64,000 nucleotides of DNA from Aldrovandia affinis (GCA_029706075.1 JAINUG010000397.1:62001-126000), one strand, 5' to 3'. Positions 1 through 11,939 are shown, counted from the first letter of the stretch. Numbers and translations are program-made. Notes: a model not told the origin generated them from the sequence alone.

Positions 1-1074
1 TCCGCAGGGCATGAATGGGTACTTTTCCTCCAAACAACAATCCAAAATCCAACTTAAATATTCCAAGAGGAAAAAGGGTTCTTCCAGAAATCAAAACATT
101 CAAAAATGTCTCAACCTAAAATGTCACGGTTCATCCTGCCAACAATCCTCTTTTATTAAACAGTTCCCAAATCAAAAGGTTACTTTCCTTGGTTTGTTTG
201 CTCCTTCCAGCTCCTTCCAGCTCCTTCCAGCTCCTTCCAGCTCCTTCCAGCTCCTTCCAGCTCCTTCCAGCTCCTTCCAGCCATGTGCTCGGCTCCCCAC
301 TCTCTCTCTCCTTTGTCCTGCCTGTGGACTTTTTATACTGGCCTTGATTAGGTGGCCCAAGCACCTACACCTGGAGTCATGTTGCATTGTGGGGCTTGTA
401 GTGTGTACAACAGCGGCCATTTTGTGAAGTGGCCGCCGATCAGCAGGGGAATGCAGCACTCCTCCACCACACGTCCCCCTGTGATGCCACAATATAATAC
501 TGTGGTTTCTTTTCCTCTCAGTGTGATGCTCAAAAACATGTTACTAAAATCAAACTGTAGTTCAGTAGTTGTACCATATGTCTCATTTATAAAATATATG
601 CAGTGTAACAGATACAGAAAATGATACAGAACATGAAAACAGAAGGAAGTTTTGAAACCCCAAATTCAGGGGGTTTATGTATCAAGCAGAGTAGGACTGC
701 TGATCTATAATCTTATCATTACTTGAAAGGTAAAACAGGTCCCAGATCATGCTCTATGATGCTGACATTTTGGTCCAGGTCTAGGCTTTTAATTTGTGTT
801 TGGGATAAACATGTCAGTCATTAATTTTGATCATCTGCTCTGCTGGTTGCAGACAGTGCAATGCCCTGAAAGGAAAGGCTTCAGAAAAAGCCAGAGGGGG
901 AGCCACAGCAGGCAGCCCAGAGTAGCAGCTCCCTCCTTTCATGGATCAGGCAAGCTAGTAGCAGTAGGGCGGATGAAAGCACAAGAAAAAATTATTCTGA
1001 TTTGGAGAGAGATACTGTATATTGTCACCTGATATACTGTATAAAATCACCATGCATCTCGCATGACAGGGACA
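1..1074. other. non-coding leading region
   Basis: Apart from the decamer array at 201-280 I see no gene or recognisable element here. Short open frames across it carry no domain and overlap low-complexity sequence. Confidence 0.5.
201..280. repeat. decamer tandem repeat, 8 copies
   Basis: Eight exact head-to-tail copies of CTCCTTCCAG. Any open frame through it is repeat-driven and not a gene. Confidence 0.95.
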
Positions 1075-2840
1075 CTCTTTTAGAGGAGATGATGAGACAA
1101 CTTCCAGTAAAAACCGAGGGAACTTCCTTGAGTTGGTGAAACTGTTTGCCCAGTATGACAGCGTCATGAATCTGCATTTAGATGCTGTTTCAAAAACGAA
1201 AACGTCAAAGAAAAGGCCTCAAGTGTCACTGCTGTCAAACAGAACTCAAAATGACGTAATCTCGGCACTGGGCACCTACTTCAGAAGGGAAATTCAGAAG
1301 GAAATAAAAGATGCAGAAATATATTCCATCTTGTTGAGATGAGACCACTGATGTCTCTCCTAAAGGGCAAGTTTCATTTGTTGTGCGGTATGTACATGAA
1401 ATGGAGATCAAAGAAAGATTCATTCAGGTCTGCAATGTAGACACAACCACAGGCTAGGAGTTGGAGAATGTGGTTCTCACTCTTCTCCAAGAGAATGGCT
1501 TTGAAATGAAGAACATGCGTGGCCAAGGCTATGACGGTGCAGCCAACATGAGTGGAGTGTACAGGGGTCTTCAGGCCAGGATCCACACACACAATGAGAA
1601 GGCCCTGTACGCCCACTGCAAAGCACATTGCCTGAACCTGGTCCTGGTTGAAAGTGCCAAGTCCAGTGTTAATTTTGTGCCATTCTTCAACCTGGTTGAG
1701 AAGTTGAGAAGAGCTCAACAAAGAAACATACTGCATTTCTGAAATGCCAGGAGTCAGTGTATCCAGGGCAGTATGTTGCGGAGCTGCAGAAGCTCTCTGA
1801 CACTCGCTGGGCCTGCTGAGAAAGAGCCCTGAAGGCCCTTCAGAAGGTTCTGAAAGCTGTACTGAAGCTCCTTACAGACATCAGTGAGAGTGATCCACCA
1901 GACCTGGCCACTGGGGATGCACAGATGTACCTGGATGCCATCAACTTTGAGTTCCTTCTCTGCCTGGAAATCACCACCCCAGTCTTCCAAATAACTGCCC
2001 TGGCCTCAGATGCTCTGCAGCAAAAAGATCTGGACCACTCCACTGCCTACAAAGTCATAGACGGAGTGCTGGACACCCTGAAAACAAATCGGTCTGAGGA
2101 GGAGTTCAAGACCACATTTGAGAATGCATCTGAGAAGGCAGAGAGCCTCAACATTCCCATACCCACAGTATTGCCTGGTCAGGGAAGGAAGCGAAAAGTC
2201 CCGGCGCATTTCCAACACAGCACAACAGCTGCTAAAGTCAGCCACCAGTTCAAATCTGTGGAGGAATACTACCGGATCAAGGTGTACTACACATTCTTGG
2301 ACACAATGACCCAGGAACTCCACAGACGATTCAAAGGGGATGACGATCTAATGCCTACTGACAGAATTATCCAGTCCTTCCATTCCCTTACCGTTCCTGC
2401 CAACTGGGTAAGCAGCACAAATCCTGAGGCTGACCAAGCCATCCACACACTGTGTGACTTATATGGTGTTGAGGAAGAAGAAATCAGAGCTAAAGGTCTT
2501 CCACACCAGCTTCCCATCCAACGACAGCATGAAGGTGATGCTTGCCACACTGAAAGAAAACAGGGGCCAGCTCACATTCCCAACCCTGGTTCAGATGACT
2601 AAAACCTATGCTACACTGCCAGTGTCTACAGCCACAGTGGAGAGGTCCTTCTCCAAGTTGAAGATAATAAAGAACAAACTCAGAAGCCTCTGCAGAGAAG
2701 ACAGGCTCTCCAACCTTCTTCTGCTAGCCATTGAACGAGACATTCAAGTGAGTCACAGTGAGGTTATCAGAATATTCAAAGATATGGCTCCAAGGCGGTG
2801 TGACGTTCGGGATAAGGACCCAGACGCAGATCAGGATTAG
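1075..2840 (+). pseudogene. broken hAT-superfamily transposase
   Basis: Translated pieces in shifting frames line up in the order of a hAT transposase of the ZMYM1/zinc-finger-like group. First comes a segment with VSLLSNRTQNDVISALG. A catalytic-region segment follows with the motif GQGYDGAANMSG and a HCKAHCLNLV stretch (about 1461-1742). A long open segment covers 1925-2500, and the C-terminal hAT dimerisation region spans about 2540-2800, with the hallmark TYATLPVSTATVERSFSKLK. Stop codons and frame changes lie near 1340, 1457, 1740, 1818 and 2500, so it cannot make a full protein. The N-terminal zinc finger was not found. Terminal repeats were not identified. I am sure of the superfamily and less sure of the ends. 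Confidence 0.85.
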
Positions 2841-4080
2841 GCAAAATAATAGTTTAATCAAGGCAGAGGTCAAAATCAGAAGTCAGGGTAGCAAAGGTAC
2901 AAAATCAAAGTCCAAAGAGAAGTCACAAACAATCCAAAAGTCAAAACCAGTAAATCAGAGAAGGCAAACAAACAGAATCGGCAGGCAAACGCGAAGTGAA
3001 AAACAAAAGGGGTGTCTCGGGAAAATGCTACAGACTCTGGCTTACAAGTAATCGGCACAGGGAATGAAGATCAATCACGTTCTGACGGGGATATAACATA
3101 AACACGGAACTAGTAAACAAGCAGGGAAGGGAAACACAATAGGAATCAGGTGTGACTGGGAGGAGAGAGGGGTAGGAACACAGGTGAAAACGCTGGGATT
3201 CGTTAATACAATAACGAGGGGAAACGAAAGACACGGACTGGGAATAACACAGACACATAGACAATAAACGACCTGGAAGAGCAGGCAGGCACGTGCATAG
3301 TTCAAAGGGGAGGAACGCATAGAGAGAAACAGCGTGCAAATGAAACGAAATGTGAGAAGCGTACAGGGATAGGACAACAAGAGAGAGAATGATAGCAATA
3401 GTTAGAAGCGTGAGATAATTAGTGATCAGTAATGTTAGTAACTTAATATAAATCCCTAATGTTAGTAGTTTAGTAGGCTAGTACTATATACATCTAACTA
3501 ATATATACAAAGTGTAATAGAAAGAAAGAAGGAAGTAAAACGAGATAATAAACTAAGACAGAAAAAACGAAAACTAGAATTTCCCAAAGTGCATGACAAA
3601 AGACAAGGAGTGGATCATGAAACAAACAGGAACGATGACAGACGGGGAACAGAACGTGACAGAAACGAGAATGATGAATAATAAATAAACAGAGTACAAA
3701 AACAACCGAACAGACATTCAAAACATAACAGGAGGATGCTCCTGTGATTGCTGATTGAGAAGGAACACTGGAAAATCTATTATTTAGGCCTATCATTGTT
3801 TTTCTTTGTAATGTTTATTTATTTTAATGTTTGTTCTGTTGTTTGTCACATGCCACGTGACAATCCCTGGACAGGAACAGAGCAGTTGGAGACGGAGTGG
3901 ATTTTGCCGGTCTACGGACCGGGTTTTTATTATTTAAAAGAAGGTTCTCTTTCCCCAGACACAGGGCAGAGAACGAGACCGGGAAGCTAAAATAAATCAG
4001 AACCTCTTTGCCTGTCACCCTCACGGTTTCGGGACAAAAACAATAAACTGAAAATAACATCCCAAATTAAACAATATAGA
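2841..4080. repeat. non-coding interspersed repeat sequence, class unknown
   Basis: A purine-rich, A-rich stretch with no coding support. Its style resembles the block at 16,660-16,890: both contain phrases such as CAGGTGAAAACG, GAAACGAAAG-like words and a nearby CGTGACA, and both could be terminal parts of a retroelement. I could not define borders. Confidence 0.35.
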
Positions 4081-4157
4081 ACCGAAACCTTTCAGTTCCT
4101 GTTCAAACTTTTACTTTTATTTTACTTTGACTTTTCTTTCTTTTTATTTCTCTTTCT

Positions 4158-4253
4158 TTCTTGCAGCTGGTCTGCAAGTTCATTTATATACAGGTTGAAT
4201 AATGTTGGACTTAAACAGCATCCTTGCTTCACACCGCGTTCTTGGGTAAAATA
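4158..4253 (-). pseudogene. LINE reverse transcriptase fragment
   Basis: The minus strand encodes a short piece with GVKQGCCLSPTLFNLYIN, the conserved reverse-transcriptase motif that precedes the catalytic block in non-LTR retrotransposons. Only about 30 residues are preserved. The flanks show no further domain. Confidence 0.75.
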
Positions 4254-4556
4254 CCTCTCTCTCTCGGACCTTGCAGAGGGCATAGGCAGGTTAAATAACC
4301 CGTAGGAGGCAGTATTATGAACAAAACAATAATTTATTAACTCAAATCTTGACAAACACACAAAACAAAGGGCGGGGTATTCGGGGAATCCAACACACAT
4401 AAAGACCAAAATCCTACTCGTCATCGTTATCCGTTATCCAATTTCAAAGTCCAGGTCAGTTCCGCAATCCAGGTCAGTGGTCGATATCCAATAAACAACC
4501 CAAATCACTTTCAAACTCTCTCTCCAAATCTCAGCTGGTCAACAGACTTCACAGGT

Positions 4557-4558
<2 letters not shown>

Positions 4559-4644
<86 letters not shown>
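4559..4644. repeat. TC dinucleotide microsatellite, about 43 units
   Basis: Uninterrupted TC repeat of 86 bases. Confidence 0.98.
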
Positions 4645-4647
<3 letters not shown>

Positions 4648-4719
4648 TCCAAACACTTTCCTACTACTTTCCCGTGTGACAGGAACGAGTCAATTAAAAC
4701 AATAGGGTTCCAGAATAAT

Positions 4720-6340
4720 TAAATATCCTGTAGAGGAACAGAGGTTTGTGCTAAACTAATAATAAAAAGCAAAAATAATGAAGAAAAAAGGCTTTTGATT
4801 TTCTAACTTTTGATGACCAAAATCATCTACCACCAATATGCAGATGGTCACAGTGGCTACAGTTGTTGAGGCAAACATTACTGTAGTGTCTATTTTTAAT
4901 GGTCAAAAACAACAAAGATTTCCTGTCTTATAACAGCCACTGACGCACAGGTCCGAAGTATGCTTGTTCCATATGCAGGCAAATAATTCAATGTCCAGAA
5001 GATACCTTTTGTTTTGTTGATTTATTATTTGAAATGATAATTTGAAATGTTGCTTGAAATGTTGCCTGAAATGTTGCCAGAAATGTTGCCTGGTAAGAAC
5101 TGTGTCAGCTCCCACTTTGTCCCCCATATGGTTCTTTATCTGCACTGGAACGATGGCAAAAGTGCAGATTTGATCACCGGCCCCAATGTGACCACATGTC
5201 TGAGGTTTTGTGCTCACCACTTGTTCCTTAGGTTGTTCAGTTTTCTTTTCCTTGTGTTCTATGTGCAGGATGCTGGGATAATTCAGGCTACACACACTGC
5301 AAGTTAAATGATTCTTGCAGTCCTTGCCCATGTGTCCTACTCTTAAACAGCCAAAACAGACACCCTTCTCCTTTAGAAAGGTGGTCTTCTCCCTGTGCAT
5401 TTCCTTCTGCAGCTGTGGACACTGCTCTGCTTGCTGCCACTGGCTTTGGGTCCTGAATGTTAGCAAGCCGAGGGTCAGACAATATCTTGACCTGCTTCTC
5501 AATGAAGTTCACCATGTCAGAGAATATAACCCTGCCACCACAATGCTCCTGTAGGTTACATGCAGTGTTCCTCCATTTTCAGCTTCATCACAATGGTCCT
5601 CCTGGCTAATGGTACATTCAGTTCGTCCATGTACAGAATTTGCTCCATGGCATTACAACATCCTCGGAGGAAAAGACAGTAGGATTGTAAAGCTTCCACA
5701 TCTTCAGATTTTTTGCTTGAAATGTTGCCTGGTAAGAACTGTGTCAGCTCCCTCTACCTGTGCGTGCCAAACTTCCTGTCGCAGGTGTATAAGTGCTCTC
5801 TGTGTTGGTCATACTACCACCCAGTGTGTGAAATGTGTAGTGCAAGCAAAACAGCAAATAATCGAAAACACAAAATGACAAATGGCTCCTACAATTACCT
5901 TGTTTTTCGGGTCAATTCAATTCACTGTCATTCGACTGATTCAGATTTTGGCCATATCAAAAGATGTCCATTTTATTTCATTTAATTGATTTCAAGGAAT
6001 TGGTTTGTCAAAAAATGAATTTGATTAATGTCATGGTTTGTATATTTATCAATTATGCATATCATGGGTTGTTATGGCAAATGTAATGCTGTATTCAATT
6101 TTGCTGTTGATTCAAATATACCTAAACACGGCATCCTCATATAGACTGATCCTTTTTAAAGGGTTATCCAGAAATGTATTAATATATGCTACAGATAAGA
6201 CACCGATAAGCAATGACATTGCTTGTTCTTTCTTGGTTCACAGGTAAACACCATACCCAATTCTAAAAAAGAATAAGTGAGTATCAATGATAACCTGATA
6301 AGGATCTTTTTGTTTAAAGAGAATATTTTAATTGGACATG
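4720..6340. repeat. segmental duplicate of 15.15-16.1 kb (degraded, with insertion)
   Basis: Blocks at 4,725-4,880 and 5,907-6,340 match 15,150-15,280, 15,590-15,650 and 15,670-16,090 closely. Shared phrases include CACCAATATGCAGATGGTCA, GGTCAATTCAATTCACTGTC and GGGTTATCCAGAAATGTATT. Relative to the other copy, this one lacks about 320 bases that hold a sushi-like exon (15,275-15,593). It gains about 1 kb between 4,882 and 5,906, where a retroelement fragment sits. Confidence 0.8.
4882..5906 (-). mobile_element. BEL/Pao-like LTR retroelement fragment (gag zinc-knuckle part)
   Basis: On the minus strand around 5,100-5,480 a frame contains FLKEKGVCFGCLRVGHMGKD followed by a second cysteine pair in the CSVC context. 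This CCHC zinc knuckle plus downstream Cys/His pattern is typical of BEL/Pao gag in fish. The block interrupts the segment duplicated at 15.6 kb, so it is an insertion. No protease, reverse transcriptase, integrase or LTR pair is visible. A 12-base repeat (GAAATGTTGCCT variants) occurs at 5,043-5,092, and part of it recurs at 5,708-5,735. Confidence 0.65.
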
Positions 6341-6349
6341 TTTATAAAT

Positions 6350-6706
6350 GGGTGGCACGGTGGTGCAGTGGATAGCACTGTCGCCTCACAGCAAGAAGGT
6401 CTTGGGTTCGAATCCAGGCCGGGGGCCTTTCTGTGCGGAGTTTGCATGTTCTCCCCGTGTCCGCGTGGGTTTCCTCCGGGTACTCCGGTTTCTTCCCACA
6501 GTCCAAAGACATGCACGTTAGGCTAATTGGAGAGTCTAAATTGCCCGTAGGTATGAGTGTGTGAGTGAATGGTGTGTGTGCACTGTGATGGATTGGCGAC
6601 CTGTCCAGGGTGTATTCCTGCCTCTCGCCCGGAACGCATGCTGGGATAGGCTCCAGCACCCCCGCGACCCTGACCAGGAATAAGCGGCTTAGACAATGGA
6701 TGGATG
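6350..6706 (+). mobile_element. tRNA-headed SINE with ATGG-type tail
   Basis: The head GGTGGTGCAGTGGATAGCAC and the B-box-like GGGTTCGAATCC are pol III promoter-like. The body (cytosine-rich TTCTCCCCGTGT, then CCTGTCCAGGGTGTATTCCT) ends in CAATGGATGGATG. This is a widespread fish SINE type with an RTE-like tail. It ends directly against lectin exon sequence at 6,707. A partial inverted copy lies at 38,276-38,540. Confidence 0.85.
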
Positions 6707-7147
6707 CAGGAACCGGAACTCAAACTATTATGCAGAATCCTGCAGTCACACTGAAGCTGAAACTGACCCATGGTGGAGAGTGGATCTCCGTAGAAAACAC
6801 AGAGTGACCTCAGTGACCATCACTAACAGAGGGGACTGCTGTCCTGAGAGGTTGGATGGAGCTCAGATCCGCATTGGGAACTCCATGGAAAACAATGGCA
6901 ACAACAACCCAGTGTAAGAAATCTGGGCTTTAGCATTAGCTATGCAAATGCATCACCCTGTATTAAGATATAAAACTGGACTTCTTACTCTTTTTCAGGT
7001 GTGCTGTGGTGTCCACCATCCCAGCAGGAGAGTTTGTCACCTTTCAGTGTCATGAAATGGAGGGCCGCTACGTCAATGTTATCCTGCCAGGCTGCAATAA
7101 GTTCCTGACTCTGTGTGAGGTGGAAGTCAATGCAAGGACTGTCTCTG
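6707..7147 (+). pseudogene. F-type lectin (fucolectin-like) unit 1, 5'-truncated
   Basis: Two lectin exons remain: 6707-6913 (donor GTAAGA) and 6999-7147 or longer (acceptor TTTTTCAG). They encode the C-terminal three quarters of an F-type lectin domain. The fucose-binding signature is present: the His of SHTEAE, then 26 residues, then RGDCCPER with its adjacent cysteine pair. The first part of the exon, present in units 2 and 3 (NAASGGKATQSS...), is missing. The sequence switches abruptly to a SINE at 6,706, and no signal-peptide exon is found upstream. The downstream frame runs on past WYYGPG to a stop at about 7,231. It is a remnant of a tandem duplicate of units 2 and 3. Splice sites are still intact, so inclusion in a longer transcript is not excluded. 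Confidence 0.85.
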
Positions 7148-8279
7148 GTTGGTACTATGGACCAGGCATAATTAAACTCAATACAAACTCAAGCAGTTTA
7201 AAAAAAAAGAGCATACATTTACATTTCTTTTGAATGCATAATGGTTCTTCAGTGTATTAATATACAGTAGAGATAGTTATTATAATTATAATAATAGTAG
7301 TTATAATTCAGATAATTGTTGATCATTAAAAAATAAATTATAAATGGGCCCAAAGAAAAGGCAAGGACAAACAAAACATAAACAAAAATAAAATGTATAA
7401 AAGATTGTAAATAATTATTTGATACTTTTCATAGGGGCAGTAGCAAAGTGAATTGCTTTAACTCCTGCTAATTTAAAGTGTAAGAGGATTTAAGTGTTCC
7501 AGGTACATCTGCAAAAACTGTTTAAAATTAGACTGAACAGGCAATGAGAACTACTTTTTTTGTCTAATCATGTAAGGTTAAACATGTATACATGTTAAGC
7601 TCACAATGGTTAAAATTATAAATGTATTTAATGTCTAGGCTAAACATTAAGTTCCTGAGAATTGAAACATTCTCTCAAACTGCTTAAGATATCATTTTCA
7701 GAAGAGTTGTGTACATACTGTATGTGTCACTTGCATTTACTTGTCACATGTGTTGTGTATTCTGGTGATCTATGCTTAAACTCATCAACTTTAACTTTAA
7801 AACTATGTGAGGGATCTTTGACAAACTAGAGGAGAAAAATATCCATTGCACAACTGTAACCATAAGCTGATGCTGTCTTCATGATAATTACTGTGCTTTG
7901 CAAATGTTTTTATTTTTTTAGTCCAGAGTTGACACTGGTTAGTATGAAGCAAAACGTTAATATCAAGAGTAGGATTTTAAGTTTTAAGTTTTTAAGTTTA
8001 TTTTAAGATTTTAAGTGATTTATAAAATGCTTGACTTTGGGTCCCTATTTGGTGTTCCTCTACCCTCTTTTTTTCCTGCACCTTTTCCCAACATTCATGA
8101 GGAGATCCAGCTGCTGCAACAGCTCCTGTACATTATTTCCTTCACATGTTACCTGACAATGTTTAGTTATATTTCTGCCTTGTACCTCCAACTCAGGATA
8201 TTATTAAACCAAAACTGAAAATGTTTACAGTCCCTTCTCAGCTATATTAAACTCCTTTTCCACCCTCCAGAGTTTGTGA
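7148..8279. other. spacer between lectin units 1 and 2
   Basis: AT-rich spacer. Blocks such as GACTTTGGGTCCCTATTTGG recur in the spacer of the next unit at about 10,285, which supports tandem duplication of whole gene-plus-spacer units. No separate gene is seen. Confidence 0.7.
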
Positions 8280-8284
8280 TCAGT

Positions 8285-9239
8285 GCTCATATTCCTGATT
8301 TTATGTCTTCTCTTTCTTTGCACAGGGCACATCATGATGCATCCAGTGACCAACGATGGAGATAGATTCAGGGCATCACGGTGCTCAGTTACAGTACCAG
8401 GTAAAGTATCACTGCCATTGCAAGCCCATTTGTTATGTCTAAATGTGCTGTGCAGCACAATACTTTCATATGTCCGCATGGACAACTGTGGGCTAAACTG
8501 CCTTCAGGAACTCTGCTTTGGATGGCGTCTTAAAGAGTTGAAAAAATAGTGTAGCATTTTTTTCCAGACTTTGCCATCCTTTTTGTCTGTCTTGTGTTTC
8601 CTGTAGATAATGCAGCATCTGGTGGAAAGGCAACCCAATCTTCAACTGGTTATGGTGGTGGTGCAGAGAAGGCCATTGACAGAAATCGCAACACAGTGTA
8701 TGAATTAGGATTCTGCACTCACACTGAAGCTGAAACTGACCCCTGGTGGAGAGTGGATCTCCGTAGAGAACACAGAGTGACCTCAGTGACCATCACTAAC
8801 AGAGTGGACTGCTGTCCTGAGAGGTTGGATGGAGCTCAGATCCGCATCGGGAACTCCATGGAAAACAATGGCAACAACAACCCAGTGTAAGAAATATGGG
8901 CTTTAGCAATAGCTATGAAAATCTATCACCCTGTATTAAGATATGAAACTAGTCCTCTTACCCTTTTTCAGGTGTGCTGTGGTGTCCAGAATCCCGGCAG
9001 GAGACTCTGTCACCTTTCAGTGTCATGAAATGGAGGGCCGCTACGTCAATATCATTCGGCCAGGCTGCTATAATTTTCTGACTCTGTGTGAAGTGGAAGT
9101 CAAGGCAACACGAACAGGTTTGGTTCTTCAGTGTATTCATATAGAGACAACAGTAATAGTAATAATTCAGATTATTATCAATCATGAAAAAAATAATTCA
9201 AAATGGGCCCAAAGAAAAGGCAAAGTCAACAATACATAA
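8285..9239 (+). pseudogene. F-type lectin (fucolectin-like) unit 2, start codon lost
   Basis: Same three-exon plan as unit 3: signal-peptide exon ending at 8400 (donor GTAAAG), lectin exon 8607-8886, lectin exon from 8972 with an in-frame stop at about 9237-9239. The lectin domain is open and complete (DNAASGGKATQSS to LTLCEVEVKA), with His of THTEAE, the 26-residue spacer and RVDCCPER. In exon 1 the position matching the unit-3 ATG reads TTG and the next codon is TGA. The hydrophobic signal (LIFLILCLLFLCTG) stays open only from a GTG. The C-terminal tail is frameshifted relative to unit 3 and longer. Likely an early-stage pseudogene, unless transcription starts elsewhere. Confidence 0.8.
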
Positions 9240-9817
9240 AGAAAAATGAAACATAAAACACTGTAAATAATTATTTTATACTTTTCATAGGGGCAATAGC
9301 AAAGTGAATTGCTTAATTCCTCCTCCTAATTTAAAGTGTAAGTGAATTTAAGTGTTGCAAGTAGATCTGCAAAAATAAGTTAAAATTAGTCTGAACAAGG
9401 AAGGAGGAGATGTATTTTTTTGTCTAATCCTGTAAGGTTGAACAAAAAATAAGAGGAAAAAGTGTCCAAGTTATTGAGAGCATTTTGAGAACTTTATCAT
9501 ATAAGATTGTTCTTACTTCCCTGTAAAGAAAAGTAATCCAATTCTTGTGCAACATACTGCTAATTAGTACAGGTACCATATCCATGAATAAGTTATGCTG
9601 CATCTAGGGGGCCCTATCGCTGTTGCCTTTAAAAAAAATACATGGCCAGTCTTAGCAGATGCTTGGTCCCTGGAAATATTGATCTAGAAGCATGTACTGT
9701 ATACTTGTTAGGTTCACAATGGTTAAGATTAGAAATGTATTTAATGTCTAGTGTAGACATTACGTTTCTGAGAATTTAAACTTTCTCTCAAACTGCTTAA
9801 AATATTATTTTCAGTAG

Positions 9818-10012
9818 AGTGGTGGGGTCCCTGTGTGACATGATGGTAAGGCACTCGCCCAGAGTGCAAGTTGTTGACTGTTGCTGGGGTTTGATCCCCA
9901 GCTGCCCCAGCCCGGCTCTGACTGGGAGACCCGTTCAGGGGCTGCGATTGGCTGTCTGCCCCAGAGGGAGGGGGGAGGGATGCCAGCAGGAGCTCGCCAC
10001 ATACATACACCC
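9818..10012 (+). mobile_element. tRNA-derived SINE (Glu-like family), truncated
   Basis: The head carries GATGGTAAGGCACTCGCC and a B-box-like GGGTTTGATCCCC. The body has GCGATTGGCTGTCTGCCCCA, shared with the copies at 31.9, 45.3 and 49.0 kb. It sits in the spacer between lectin units 2 and 3 and explains most of their extra spacing. Confidence 0.8.
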
Positions 10013-10505
10013 TATATGTGTCACTTGCATTTACTTGTCACGTGTGTTGTTTCTTCTGGTGATCGATGTTTAAACTCATCAACTTTAACTTAAAACTATT
10101 TGACTGGTCTTTGTCAAACCCGAGGAAAAAAATGATTCGTTGCACAACTCTAACCATAAGCTGATACTGTCCTCATGATAATTACTATGCTTTTCAAAAA
10201 TTTTAGTGCAGAGTTGCCACTTGTTAGTATGAAGTAAAATGTTAAGATCAATAATATGATTTTAAGTCATTTAGAAAATTCTTGACTTTGGGTCCCTATT
10301 TGGTGTTCCTCAACCTTTTTCCCAACATTCGTGCGGAGGTCCAGCTGCTGCAACAGTTCCTGTGCATTATTTATTTATTTATTATTATTTCCTCCACACA
10401 TGACATGACAATGTTCAGTTACATTTCTCCCTTGTACCTCCATTTCAGCCAAAACTGAACGTCTCCCTCCGTACTATCTTAACCTCCTTTTCCACCCTCC
10501 AGACT

Positions 10506-11358
10506 ATGTGCTCAGTGCTCATATTCCTGATTTTATTTTTCATTTTTCTGTGCACAGGGCACATGGTGATGGATCCAGTGACCAATGATGAAGATAGATT
10601 CAGGGCATCACAGTGCTCAGTTACAGTACCAGGTAAAGTATCACTACCATTGCAAGCACATTTGTCATGTATACATTTGCTATGGGAGCACATTGCTGTC
10701 AAATGTGCAAATAACAAATTGTGGGCCAAACTGACTTCAGCAACTTTGTTTTGAGTAGCATCTTCAAGGTTTGAAAAAATGGTGTATAATTATTTTCCCT
10801 CTGTCCTGTTTTTCCTGTAGAAAATGCAGCATCTGGTGGAAAGGCAACCCAATCTTCAACTGGTTATGGTGGTGGTGCAGAGAAGGCCATTGACAGGAAC
10901 CGGAACACAATTTATGATGCTGAATCCTGCACTCACACTGAAGCTGAAAATGACCCATGGTGGAGAGTGGATCTCCTTAGAGAACACAGAGTGACCTCAG
11001 TGACCATCACTAACAGAGAGGACTGCTGTCCTGAGAGGTTGGATGGAGCTCAGATCCGCATTGGAAACTCCATGGAAAACAATGGCAACAACAACCCAGT
11101 GTAAGAAATCTGTACTTTAGCAATAGCTATGATTAACCCTGCATCACCCTGTATTAAGATATTAAACTAGTCCTCTTACCCTTTTTCAGGTGTACTGTGG
11201 TGTCCACCATCACAGCAGGAGAGTCCGTCACCTTTCAGTGTCATGAAATGGAGGGCCGCTATGTCAATATCATTCGGCCAGGCTGCAATAAGTTCCTGAC
11301 TCTGTGTGAGGTGGAAGTCAAGGCAAGCACTGTCTCTGGTTGGTACAGGAATAATTAA
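10506..11358 (+). CDS. F-type lectin (fucolectin-like), intact, 191 aa
   Basis: Predicted secreted fucose-binding lectin. Exon 1 is 10506-10632 (ATG, then a signal peptide MCSVLIFLILFFIFLCTG, then a 25-residue linker). Exon 2 is 10821-11100 and exon 3 is 11190-11358, ending in TAA. Lengths 127+280+169 give exactly 192 codons with phases 1 and 2, GT donors and CAG/TAG acceptors. The domain begins ENAASGGKATQSS and holds the F-type triad: His in THTEAE, Arg 27 residues later in REDCCPER, and the second Arg of that motif, with the vicinal Cys pair. It ends at LTLCEVEVKA. Eel fucolectins are serum lectins of similar size with one such domain, thought to bind fucosylated microbial surfaces. The start is fixed by the signal peptide directly upstream of the splice-consistent frame. 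An alternative donor (CTCTG/GTTGGT at 11338) would keep phase 1 and could join a downstream exon. Confidence 0.88.
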
Positions 11359-11939
11359 ACTCAATACAAACACAAGCAGGTTTTGGGAAAAGAGCATACA
11401 TTTACATTTATTTTGAAGACATAATGGTTCTTCAGCATATTTATATAGAGACAACAGTAATAGTAATAGTTCCGATTATTATCAATCATGAAAAAACCAT
11501 TCAAAATGGGCCCACAGAAAAGGCAAAGACAGCAAAACATAAAGAAAAATAAAACATAAAAGATTGTAAGTAATTATTTTATACTTTTCATAGGGGCAAT
11601 AACAAAGTTCACTGCTTTAATTCCTCTTAGTTTGGAGTGTAAAATGACGTAAGTTCGATCTTCAAAACTAGTTAAAATTTAAAACAGGCAAGGAGACTTA
11701 CTTTTTTGTCTAATCCTGTAAGGTTAAACAAAAACTAAGGAGAAAACTCATTAAGAAAACATTTTAAGAACGTTATTATATAAGGTTATCCCTACTTGCC
11801 TGTAAAGAAAGTAATCAAAAAGTCATACAACATATACATACTGCTAATTAGTACAAGTACCATATAGCAACTGTTTAGCAACTGGATTTTTTTGCGGTAG
11901 CTACTATTATCGTTATTGGTAGTTATCATTATCGTCAGT

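Noticed and set aside
10..430. 138-aa frame over the CTCCTTCCAG array
   Set aside because: Repeat-driven low-complexity translation (APSSSFQLLP); no gene support.
10506..11338. The 75-nt phase-matched part of lectin exon 1 as an internal linker exon joining three lectin domains into one protein
   Set aside because: In unit 3 the same frame extends upstream to an ATG with a clear signal peptide, and exon 3 ends in a stop that gives an exact 192-codon gene. Separate single-domain genes are the simpler reading.
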